64,000 nt of DNA from Acanthochlamys bracteata (lineage: Eukaryota > Streptophyta > Magnoliopsida > Pandanales > Velloziaceae). The notes below the pieces were generated by a model that saw only the letters and a program-made list of their open reading frames with translations, was not told the origin of the DNA and did no database searches. Numbering within the stretch: position 1 is the stretch's first letter; every line of letters begins with the position of its first letter. Shown here piece after piece: positions 23,872 to 34,900 of this stretch. The DNA is taken from positions 2,356,001 through 2,420,000 of the forward strand of contig CM034133.1 in assembly GCA_019914995.1 (NCBI GenBank), read 5' to 3'. The translations under genes and the position numbers were made by a program.

Positions 23872-25737
23872 ATGGATCACGAGATCTCGCCAGAACGATC
23901 GAACGGCGAAATCGGTGGGGAATCGAGGAAGGAGAGATCGACGGAGAAGTGCTATCGACTCTTTGGTCGTCAGCGACCCGTTCACCAAATCATCGGTGGT
24001 GGTAAAGGTACTTCTATTGCTGATAAAACTTTGACAATACTTTTTTTATGTTGTTTTTAGTTCTAAGTAGAAGCTGAGGGGATGCCATAGAATGATATTT
24101 TAGTAGTAGAACTCCAGGAAGGTTTTGGAAATGGGTGAAGTTGATTATTGGAACTGTTTTTAGTTTGTTCGTCACATAAGCGGCAACCTTTATTTTTCTG
24201 TTAAGCTAAATTGCCTTTAATAGTCTGATGCTTCATTCTTGTATGCTATAGCTCTTTGATTATCACGTAGTTTGCAATTTGAAGTTCATGCTTATTAGGA
24301 CATCTTTGGCGCACAGGATGGATATCATAGGGTGGTAAGATTTTTATAATGCAATTATAGGCTATAGAGTCGAAGTAGATTAGGAACGTAGAATGGGATT
24401 GTACAACGCTAGTGCCATTGCTGGTTGGCTAAGGATAAGATATAGGATTCGATGATTAGTTCAACTTGTCATAGTAAAATTTATATTGCAAGCTTGTATT
24501 AAGGGAAAGCCAGAAAGAGGAGGGTATGTTGAGGAGAGGAGAGATGAGAATTTTGAGATAAGAGATAATCGGGCAGGAGAAAGAAATGTGATAAGTGAAA
24601 GACTACAATGAAGGATTTAGCACAACCTTTATTCTTAATTGATATCAAAGAAGGACTATTTAATTGATTTCAGGAGACAGTTGCTTGCCTAATGATTCTC
24701 TTGCATTCCCAACTTTATGGATTCTAGTAAGAGAATTTCTTACCTTAGACAATGATTTGTTCTCTAGCTGCCGATGTTATTCTATGGAGATGTTGGCGTG
24801 GCTCCGTTTCTGTGATCGTTGTTGCAACAGTTGTGTGGCTTCTATTTGAGCGATCAGGGCTATCCTTCTTGACAATCTGTTCTGATGTGTTGCTGATTTT
24901 AGTTGTTATCCAATTTGTTCTGGCTAATAGTCCTGATTTTCTGAACAAGTGAGTTGAATATAAATCCAATTCTACAAGTGAAGCAATATATCTCTCCTTT
25001 TGGTTAAAAGGAAGTTGTTTAAATCTCTGAATTGCTGGCTGTAGACAACTGCAGCCATTTCCAGAATTGGTCCTCTCAGAAGAAATGGTCACCAGTGCTG
25101 CAGCATCCTTTCGTGCGAAGCTTAATAGCATGCTACTTATGGCACATGACGTTACTCTTGGCAAAGATTTCCGGCTATTTTTTAAGGTTAGCTTTAATCA
25201 TTACCTTTGAGAACTGAAAGAACATAACTTTGATTTCCTTTAGTCTTTAGAGTGACATTTTAGTCTTCTCTCAGGTGGTAGTATTTCTCTGGCTTTTGTC
25301 TGTTGCTGGAAGTTATTCAACATTCTTCACTCTTGCATATATTGGTACGTCTCCCCTACTTTAATTCAAATCCTAGGAAGGAAGTTGTCATTTTTAGAGC
25401 ACTATTCATATTTGATGGATCTGTTGATTGGGAGGCATTAGCGGCTAGCATGTTTATGATAAGTATTTATGCACATCTGGCATTTGAAACATTATGCAGA
25501 TTTGCAGAATAATTAACAATATGCTTGAACCAGGAGCCTTTCTAACCTATTTAAATTTCATTGTTTCCAGGAACTATCATGTCTATTACAGTCCCTGCCT
25601 TGTACAGTAAATATGAGAATTATGTCGATAAGTACGCTGGTCTGGTCCACCAGAGGTTCTCACAGCATTACAAGGTAGTGGATGAACACGTAATTCAAAG
25701 ATTACCAAGAAGCTTTTCCAGTAGCAAAAATGACTGA
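23872..25737 (+). CDS. Reticulon-like protein (RTNLB family), 5 exons
   Basis: Exons 23872-24007, 24768-24948, 25045-25186, 25275-25344 and 25571-25737 join in phase to 231 residues. A short charged N-terminus (about 30 residues) leads into the reticulon homology domain, which starts at [20 protein letters not shown]. It has two long hydrophobic hairpins, about residues 57-100 ([16 protein letters not shown]) and 155-185 ([20 protein letters not shown]). The conserved [17 protein letters not shown] block and a short C-tail follow. Reticulons wedge into ER membrane and curve tubules. The small size and short N-terminus suggest an RTNLB9/11/12-like member, not certain. The gene looks intact. 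Confidence 0.94.
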
Positions 25738-26110
25738 GCTTAGGTATGCAGCAATATTTTGTCTGTAGACTGTTCTCTATATGTCAGCCATTAAGTGCCT
25801 GCGTTGTGATATCTGCAACCGCAGAACTATTCTTAATGGAAAGGGCGGGTTTGTTCCTGGATGTGTTCGAGATAAGTTAGAGAAAGAAAACGGAAGATAT
25901 CAATTATATGAAAACGCTGTTGTTATGGCACCTGAACTTATGACTTTTGATAAGCTTTTACAGATGCCTAGGCTACAACATCTAAGTTCTTTCTACGCAG
26001 GTTATGTAATTCGGGTTGTTATTGCTACAGATTAAATAAATGAAACAGTATGAATGGGAACAGGATGAAGGTTTTGTACGCCCCCCTTTAAGAGTAAGTA
26101 AAAGTTCTAA
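25738..26110. other. 3' UTR of the reticulon gene
   Basis: An 84-codon open frame at 25781-26035 resembles no family I know and starts right after the reticulon stop. I regard it as 3' UTR. No other gene is seen. Confidence 0.45.
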
Positions 26111-26603
26111 GAGTCCGTTTGGATAGGAGACTATTAAAAAAGAGTGAGTAAAAATAAAAATAATAAAGAAAAAAGCATTATGGAACAAGAGTAATCATTT
26201 CTCTAACTTTATTTGAATATATTAATAAAAATTGAAGAGCGTAGAGTTACTCTTTTTTGATTAAAAAAGTAAAATGAAAAGTAAATATGTAAAAAATACC
26301 AAGTTTCATTAATTAACTTTAGTTACGTTGGTTGGTTAGAAAAAAAAATTGAGCTAAATTATTTAATGTAAGTATGAAGAGGGACAGATATTTCACGGTT
26401 CTAAATTATTCTTTCTTTTGATTACACTCCAATATAGAATGTAATGAATTTACAGCTCTAAATTACTCTCTCTTTATTTCTCTTCAATGTAGAATGTAAT
26501 GAATTACTTTCGATATAAGAGTAATATAAAATTTTTTGCTCTCGTACTCTTATTAATCAATTTTTACTTCCTTTTACTCTTATTAATTGCAATCTAAACA
26601 CAC
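26111..26603. mobile_element. PIF/Harbinger-like (Tourist-type) MITE with TAA target duplication
   Basis: TAA stands at both borders (26108-26110 and 26604-26606). The left end GAGTCCGTTTGGAT and the right end, read on the other strand, GTGTGTTTAGATTG form an imperfect inverted repeat. The 493 bp interior is AT-rich, contains a repeated TAGAATGTAATGAATT motif near 26435 and 26490, and codes for nothing. A 3 bp TAA/TTA duplication is the mark of PIF/Harbinger elements. Confidence 0.68.
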
Positions 26604-26949
26604 TAATGTCCATTCTCTAATTTATGATTTATGCGTAAAGGCGCATTCTTTCCTTGAACATTTGAAACTTCTAAGCAGCAGTCTGAAGCTCGCTTTGATT
26701 TTCTTGCATGAGCAGCGGTCATGCCGATGCAGCTCCTAATCATTTCTGAATTAAATTCAAATGTAGGAACTGCAGAAACACCAATTTATTTAATGCTTCC
26801 CCAAGAAAGAAGCAGTCAGAGTTTCTTTGTCTACTTGCAACCTCTGTCCAAACAGAGTGCTAGGTGATAAGAAAAAGTAAGCTAAACTATTACTTCATAC
26901 AGGACTTATTGCTTAGACTACAAACATTAGATAACTGAGCTTCTAACTT

Positions 26950-28851
26950 CTAGGTCCTAGGTGCTTGCAGTAACTCGCCTGCACTCTCAATCCAAGCCTT
27001 GTAGACATCATCCGAGAACAGAACAAAGTGAACCTACAAGGAATTTGAGTAATCAACTTCACAAGAATTACAAGTTGTTCAAAGATTATAAGAAGAATTG
27101 CTCAGCTAACATTACACAAAGACTGTTGGTTCATAAGAACTGGAAGTCCACTCAAATGCATAAGAGCTGGAGTAAGGACTAAGGAGCAATTTGAGATATT
27201 AATACATTAGAAATTTGTATGTACAAAAATGCAATGCACTAGTGATTGCTGAAATGTCTTAAGAAAACCTACCTCCTTGAAGTCATCCAGGAACTCTTTT
27301 ATAGTGCATATAGCTACTCTTGAGGCTTCATTATAGGGATAGCTGACAAAAAAAAGAGAATTAATATACTAATATAAGAAGACAACATCATGAGAATGCT
27401 AAAGCCTAGTTGCGCTTCACATGATTTGACTAATTAAGTAGAACTCAACTTACCCATACACACCGCATGATATTGCTGGGAAAGCAATATACTTAATGTT
27501 GTTCTCTTTAGCAAGTTTTAAGCTATTTCTGTATTCCAGAAAAGAATTTTGGGTTAAGTTTCAGGAATCTGAATACTCTAGTAATCTATAAATGTATAAA
27601 CTTTTTCTAAGATATTCTTATAACATGTTAACAGGAGAGCGACGGCTAGCAGCAAAAAGTATTACCTGTACGCATTACTTAGGGAAACATGAGGCTGAGG
27701 ATCTTCATGATATATAGGTCCAACAGTATGTATAACATGGGCAACAGGCAGCTGGAAAGCCCTGAAAGCACTCAAATTGATAACTAAATGAAAAGGTCTG
27801 ACAAATAGGAACTTGTACATTTTAGGAACTCACCTTGTTATCCGAGCTTCCCCAGTAGGGCAGCGAACTCCAGGCTGGACTTCTGGAACCTCGCGACATG
27901 CTGCAAGGAGCTCTGGACCAGCAGCTCTATGTATGGCTAAGACATGATTTGCAACATCAGTAAAAGTTCTACATAAAAACAATAACCCAAGCATATTAAA
28001 TAGTTACCTCCATCAACACCTCCGCCTCCTAACATAAGCTCGTTGGCAGCATTAACCTGCATTAAGATTTTCCACCTCAAAATCAAAATTCATCTATGAC
28101 AACAATCATCAAGGAAACAAACACACAATGGTATTTCTGTTCTAAAAGCACAACTTCACGAATATATATTCTTCCAAATGTCATAACACGCACTTACAAC
28201 CCACACGAAAGTTTTCAGCTGTCGTAACCAATGTGCACAATCTTTGCAGACAGTGTACATGAGTTATCAGATGGTTGTGTAGAAACCAAAAGATTGAATC
28301 CCCAAGCTGCAACTCCAAAATCATAATTTACGTCTCACCTCATTCCAACCAGCGATTTCAGAAATAAACTTCTAGCAAGCCCCAGTAAAATTTTCTACAG
28401 TGCATCTAAAACAACGATGGACTAAGATTCTTGATCAATTTCTTTTTGGCCATATCAGCCGCTACAAGAACTAAAGGTTTAAATAAAAAACTTTGCTTCT
28501 AACAATTATTACCATTTTACCATTATTTTAAGTAATCACTTTTAGTTATCTATGGCATTTGACTATATAAATTTCAGTCAATACCAAATCAAACCAACAC
28601 GTAGTCCAACGCAAAAACTAACAAGAGAAACTCACAATAGCGTCAGTGGAACCATCGATGGACCACTTGGTGATGTCGCCCTTCTGGATTTTCAGCGCGC
28701 TCGAAGGAGAAAGCTCGAAACTTTCCATGGCTGATCGAACGCTGTTGAATCTAACTTGAATAGAAGTAGCAGATTTCGAGAGCTGCTGCTTCAGAAACGG
28801 AAGAGCTCGAGTGGAACAGCTGCTGCAGCTGATTCCAATGCGAGGAAGCAT
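26950..28851 (-). CDS. Macro-domain protein, ADP-ribose/O-acetyl-ADP-ribose hydrolase type, 7 exons
   Basis: Exons 28851-28636, 28056-28008, 27936-27834, 27761-27666, 27528-27454, 27342-27273 and 27033-26950 join in phase to 230 residues. A Ser/Arg-rich leader of about 41 residues suggests organelle import; a second Met at residue 42 could give a cytosolic form. The macro domain fills the rest: QKGDITKW, VNAANELMLGGGGVDGAIHR (residues 73-92), GEARITRAF, HTVGPIYH and FPAISCGVYGYP. This is the MacroD-like set of motifs for binding ADP-ribose and removing it from O-acetyl-ADP-ribose or mono-ADP-ribosylated targets. From memory it corresponds to At2g40600. The gene is convergent with the reticulon gene. 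No lesion is seen. Confidence 0.94.
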
Positions 28852-29404
28852 AAATTCTTCCGTTTCAGCTTCCCGACCACTCTGGAAACATCTGTAAATG
28901 TTTCTGGACTATGTTGGGCCTTAGGACCAATTACGGTGCAAGGCCTTATTAATTTGCGGAAGTAGCTCAGCCCAGTTCCACCGTAAAATATTTCATTAAG
29001 CTTCTAATAGAAATAACTGCCACCTCTTTCTTCCCAAAAAAAAAAGCAATAAGCTGCTACTTGCCTTAAAAAATTTATAAGCTGTTCGATAATATGGTAA
29101 AAAGTTGAATATGCTGTATTGTATTTCTGTGCTTTATACCACTTTCAAGTTATACAAGCAATTTTTTGAGAAACTATATATATGTAATACAACAAGGGCC
29201 AAAGAAATATTGCAATTTCTAACTGAATCCCTGCCTTGATTTTAAATTAAAAAAAGGAAACAAGGTAAAAATTAACAAGAAAACACTGTCCACATATAGC
29301 TAGTCCTATAAGCGGGTGTTAATTATTCTCAAACAATATCTACCTCACCCTTTAAACTGCCCTTTTCGTTCATAAAATTTCCTCAATTTCATTGAATTTT
29401 TTAC
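28852..29404. other. Macro gene promoter and expansin 3' UTR
   Basis: A GGGCC/GGCCT-containing stretch at 28914-28945 just upstream of the macro gene may be its promoter. The rest, down to the expansin stop at 29405, is AT-rich non-coding sequence. Confidence 0.4.
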
Positions 29405-30353
29405 TTAATACTGATTGCCTTCAAATCTCTGGCCGAATTGCCACCCGGCCGGCATGACATCGTAGCTAGTCACCGTCCGGCCTTCGCTATCGGTAACTTG
29501 GAATGACAGGCTTTGGCCGTCGAGGTATGCATTGCTCTGCCAATTCTGTCCCCAGTTCCTTGACATAGCTTGCCATCCGGTGCTCGACCCCTTTATCGAC
29601 ACTGCATGGACGTCACCGGCTCCGGCAACGTTGGTGATCAGAACCAAGTTGAAGTAGGAGTGCCCGTTGATTGTGAACCGTGTTCCTCCCTTCTTCACAC
29701 ATGGAACCCTAAACAATTGATGTGCACAGGAGTTAATTCTCGTTTAGCAGAGAAGTTCGTTTAGAACGTCAATTGGAGACCAAACTAAGCTGACCTTCTG
29801 AAAGAAACAGGAACAATTCCGGCGCGATACTGGGCGATTTGCAAGAAGGCCGGCTCAGCTAAGTCAAAATGTTGGAGGGGAGGATTGCACCAGCCGCCAT
29901 TGTCGTTAGGCAATGCGTAATTGGGCGGGCAGAAGTTGGTAGCTGTGACAGTGATTGTGGCCGGCAAGCACCACTCAGGGTCATCGCTGCACCGCATTTC
30001 ATAGCACGCGCCGCAGCTGAGACCGTCGTTGAATAACACCGTGCTCAGTGCTGCGTTGCTGGTTCCGTAGCCTTGGCTGTAGAGATTTCCGTACCCACAA
30101 GCTCCTCCTGCAATTCATATAGTTTAGAGTTGCTGTTTCAAACATTTTTCAGGTCAATGCAATTAATCAATAGTTGCTTGAAACAGAACTAACCCATTGT
30201 GCCCGAAGCATCGCTGCCGCCGTAGAAAGTTGCACGAGCAGATTTCCAACCGGAGTCATCAGTGAATGTTCGGCAGATTTGTCAGCAAAATGAATTCAAG
30301 AAGATCAACAATGTGACTGAATGGTTTGAAAGTGAAAGGTTTATGAATGCCAT
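29405..30353 (-). pseudogene. EXPA8: Alpha-expansin (EXPA8-like) with in-frame stop after the signal peptide
   Basis: Exons 30353-30194, 30107-29795 and 29708-29405 have the classic alpha-expansin intron positions and consistent phases. From GWKSARATFYGGSDASGTM to the end the protein is complete: the eight-Cys GH45-like domain with TATNFCPPN, the HFDLAEPAF catalytic-type motif, then the CBM63 domain with [20 protein letters not shown] and four surface Trp, ending GNQY. Expansins loosen cell walls at acid pH. The signal peptide MAFINLSLSNHSVTLLIFLN is in the same frame, but TGA at 30284-30282 (codon 24) cuts it from the mature part. No other Met lies between. This is a recent null allele, a pseudogene, a stop read through, or a base error. 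A TATA-like CTATAAATTC on the minus strand (about 30421-30430) is intact. Confidence 0.7.
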
Positions 30354-30512
30354 TTGAGTACTGAAAAGAGTTGTTGCTGCGAGTGAGTGCTCGCTGCTTT
30401 GATGAGTGAGCTTGTGGTTTGAATTTATAGTAGAGTTGGCGGGGACGAAGAATTGGAATTTCAATAATTTCAAAAGATTTTCAGCTTTGTCTTTTCTTTT
30501 TCATTTTTCTTT

Positions 30513-30598
30513 TGTTTGAGATAAATTCTCCCAACCCAATTGTTCAACCAATATTTCAATTGGTTGAAATATTGGGTTGGGAGAATTTATCTCAAACA
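30513..30598. repeat. 86-base near-perfect hairpin (foldback)
   Basis: Arms 30513-30540 and 30571-30598 are exact inverted copies (28 of 28). Inside them a second pair, 30543-30552 and 30559-30568, is also exact (10 of 10), with loop ATTTCA. Only two mismatched pairs interrupt a stem of 40 positions. It lies about 90 bases upstream of the expansin TATA box. No target duplication is visible. Confidence 0.9.
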
Positions 30599-31932
30599 TC
30601 CTTATTCTTGTAATCGTTCTTTCTAAGAGTACATGAAGTTCAGTTCGAGCTCTATCATCTGAGTTCATAAGGATGTTATTTATTAATTTTTCTTCAATAA
30701 TTTAGCATAAATATTATCATGTCTGATACTAATGCGTGGCCCGCGCACGTTAGAGGAACATGGTTAGTTGATATACTATTAAGCACCAGCTTTTGTCGAT
30801 GGTTATCTTAATATTTCCAATCATTTTCTTACTTTATGCTCTTTATTGAGACGTATATTCGCATACAGAAGACGAGCAAACATGCAACTAGAGTATTACT
30901 TAGCGGTTCTTTCATGCCCACACATTACTAACTACCATTCTCCAATGGATACTAAGTACTACCTGAATCTTTCAGTACTCGTTCATTTGGTCCTGCTTGA
31001 ATCAATAAATTGCGCAAAGATTTAGCATAACCTGCTTGATCATGATCGCGGCCGAGCGATTCAAAAGTCTAACGGAAGAGATGGATGTAAATTTGGTGTG
31101 TAATGAAGTTTGATGTTAACAGGATTCAATGGTTGGTCTGATTTTACTCTAAAAAGCATTTAAAATGCTTATAAAATATTTTTTTTAAAAATATATTTAT
31201 TTTATTTTGCAAAATAAATTATATTTTTTATCTTAAAATATAATAATAAATAATAATAATATCTTAATATATTAAATTTTTTTATTTTAAATTTTTTAAA
31301 TAAAAATATTATTTAAAAATTATTAAAAAGATGAAATAAAAAGAATTTTTGAAACGCTCTGATAAACAATCACAAACGCAACCAAACAGCTCGTGAATTT
31401 TGGGCCTACCATGAATCTCTTAATTCTTTGTTAGGAGGCGCATCATGAAGCTTAAAAGTGAGTGCAATGCTGTTGAAAGAAACATTGTAACCAAATTGTA
31501 TGCAGTACTTACCTACCTGATCATCCTCTATTCCTTCTTCTGTATAACAAAATTTTTTTTGTTCCAAAATAATCTTCCTGAGAACAAACAGGTGCAATAG
31601 AATAACACAAGGGTCAATATTAGTATACTATATCACAGAATATCTCCAATGAAGTATGTGTATTCTGGAACGTGTAAATACCTCACAGGCCACACTTGCA
31701 AGCACCTCGCTGAAAATCGCACATCAATTTTCGTTGGCCGGAATATTTTGTTTAAATTGGAATTATAATCACGAAGTACATCAGATTAAGGAATAGAATA
31801 ACTTTGAATAATCCTGTGATTATAGCTTGACAAAGAATGAAACAATTTAAGGACATATGAATGCTAGGAGCAAATGCAGTTAAGTTTGCAGCTGCAATCT
31901 TGAAGCATCAGTTGCCATTCAACATCAAGAAC
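30599..31932. other. Intergenic DNA with nardilysin 3' UTR
   Basis: 30600-31140 shows no gene. An AT-rich block 31145-31370 has GTTT-type ends (listed separately). 31400-31932 is probably the 3' UTR and downstream region of the protease gene. Confidence 0.4.
31145..31370. mobile_element. AT-rich MITE-like element
   Basis: The left edge has CTCTAAAAAGCATTTAAAATG; the right edge on the other strand reads CAGAGCGTTTCAAAAATTC. The match is loose and the interior is A/T only. The right flank repeats AAACGC and CAAACAGC as seen at other element ends in this window. Confidence 0.35.
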
Positions 31933-34900
31933 TCAACAGAGGCTAGAGTAGTATCCAGATGACGTCTTTAAGGATGTGAGGTCTTCAATAACCTGACCTA
32001 GTTTTCTTTCAGTTGCAGCCTCGTCCTTGAAATTGGTCTTACAACCCCAAACATGTACAGCCAATTGTCGGCACTTGGAGGATTTTGGATTCAAATATGT
32101 ATTATACCAGTTAACGACATCAGATTTTGTAATCATTTTAAGAGCCTCCGCTTCTTGTTTGTACATATCAAACAAATACCTAAAAAGCCGTACCCGCACT
32201 TAGAAATATTGATCAATCAAATCAAAATAAGTAATAGATAAGAAAGGATGTTAATGAGTACAACCGACCTCTTATCCACGATTTGGGTCCAATGATGGCC
32301 AGTCTCATAGGTGAGTGATGGATCCTTTTCGAGTTTCTCCGCAATCAAGCCACTTCTATGGTTCTCAAAAGATTTATCATCAAGTTTATCCTGGAAGAAG
32401 GAAATTATATACAGAAGATTGGCGAAGTTAGAAAAAGGATAAGAAACAAAAACTCTTTGCTCATGATACATACAAAAACTCTATATTCTCTCTTCATTAC
32501 ACAGAAATAAGCAATGGCAGAGAAAAGAGCAACAACCACAACAAATGATCAAGTACCAACCGGTCTCTCTTGCTCCAACAAGAGTTAGAACTATAAACAC
32601 GTTCAAATGAAAGATGTGTTATAAACTAAGGGCTGAAAGCCATATGTAGTGCAGGTTTAAACAATAATGGTAGTTACCTGTCCGATATTTGGCAACTTTC
32701 AATTATTGCGACAGCTAAGATGCTGACAAGGATTTATACACTTAAAATACATGAATAAAAACCTTTGTAGGCAAAAAAGGATAGTAGAGCAAAAAACACA
32801 TAACAAAAGAAAGAATCAAAAGTTATCAATAAATTAACTGTTAATCATATACCCTTAAAAGACTAGAGCTTACCAATAATTCCTTAAGGCCACTGATAAA
32901 ATCTTTGGTTCTTTGATGCAGATATAATGGACTGTAGTTTGATGATTGAATGCGAAAGCAAAACCCTAATACTCGATATGTCATTCGCGGACTGCAATCA
33001 ACAACATAGCCAAGCTGCTCCTTTGTCCTGGGATCAAGTAAAACAATTATCCAACCAGAAAAACACAACACCAGATAAAAATTATACTGAATCCTTGTTA
33101 ATCAAAATATTCGATCAGTAGAGTTGTAAAGGTTAACGCAGGTTAAAAGAAATTCTAGAAACATATTTCCTTTTCGAGAAACTTTCTTTCTAGAAACCAT
33201 ATTTCAATAGAATGAAAGTTATATACTTAGCTACACGATATTCTTTACCTTAGTTGGTTAAAACATGGTTCCTCCACGATGTTGCTGAAAAGATCTGTAA
33301 CAGCTCTTAGTCTGGTAGCATCCACTCCTGTATCTTGCTCAATTTGGAAATAAAGCTGCATGAAGAAGAATATTGAGGACAAATCAAAAGGACTCTGAAA
33401 TAGACATGAGTATGCTCCCAACTTATGGTGATACAGACCTACAGTCTAGCCACTACGTTAACAGACTGCATTGGATACTTAGCCATGGATGATACTCCTC
33501 TGCGTACGCCTTTCACACTTTTTCTGGGTTTTATGAATTGAATATGAGCCTACTTACTATCACAAATAGCCTAAGCTGTGATCTGAAGAGAGAAGAGAAG
33601 AAAAATACAAGTAATGACCTTCAACATGACCAAAAGATTCATTTGCAAGCGGTAGTTATATCAGGGGAAGTTAATCACTCAAGCGACGTATTTCATCTCA
33701 CTAAAACCGCCATACGATAAAGATATTACCCTATGAAAGCAAACCACAATGAAGAACAACGGTAACAAGACGTAAAACAAGTAATATTACCTCAACAACA
33801 GAATTCACTTCAAACTCATTCTTCACAGGAACACTCCTTATAAAGTTTGCACCAGAAGGAAGACAAATGACACGTTCTTTATGACTCGATTCTAATGGTA
33901 ATGCTTGCACAAGAAATGTATCGGCAAATGTATTTGATATACGAATTGCCTCTTCTTTTGAGAGATTTCCATGGCAAAGACCCTCGATATACAACTGTCA
34001 TTTGAGCACGTGAAATGAAAATTATACCGATATATGGAGAAGAGTTGATATATCAGCATGAGGAACCGATATTGACAAAAACAGGCATGAAGGGTTGGTA
34101 TCAATCAAGTACCTCTGATAAGAGTTTTGGAATAAATGTCTCTATGTCTGAAAGAGATAATCTGGTCAGGCATTCTAGTTTTTCATCAACATCCCAGTAG
34201 CATTCACGAAGACACTGAATCCTCAAATATGAAGAATAATCCAAAGGTTTCATATTGGCATTTCTGTAAGCTCTAACCATATCCTCCTTGATAACCTGAA
34301 AGAGTTATGCACCTGAAACTGTCACTTGTATAAGACTGCAAAACTTTACAGTTTACTAGAGATCAGTCAAAACAATTATGTAGTAGAAAATCATTTTGTG
34401 TACCTCAAAACGGTCTGCCTTTGGTGAAAAGGATTTTGTTAAAGTCAAAATCTTGGATAGTAATATAGCTAATTTGTCATTGAAACCATATAATTTCAGC
34501 TCAAGCTTGTCGCTGTTAACACATAGACTTGACTCCAATTTGGCAACATTAGCCTGCAATTAAGCAAATAATAAACATTAATATGTACAGACCACAGGAG
34601 GGAGAGGATTTTAGAGAGGATATGCAAGCTATAAAGAGCGAATTGAACTGAGACCAATATAACACTAAAGAAACTAATAGGGTCCAATTCAGAAAAAAGC
34701 TCAGTATGGTAAGTTGAGGAAATTTAGTGTGTTTGGTTTACATGCACTAGTAAACAGTTTAAGTTAAGTGCTATAAATACAAGAATAGTGCAGCCAAATA
34801 CTGGTTTTCCTGTGACTAAAATCAAGTTGGAAAACAGCAGCTAAGCTCCTATGATTGTGTATAGATAAGATTGGTAGATAGGCATATATCAAAATCCTAT

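Noticed and set aside
25781..26035. 84-codon frame with Cys pairs after the reticulon stop
   Set aside because: A zinc finger was considered, but the Cys spacing fits no known type and the frame starts directly in the expected 3' UTR.
28957..28980. GCGGAAGTAGCTCAG, like a tRNA 5' end
   Set aside because: No matching acceptor strand, anticodon arm or T-loop follows within tRNA length.
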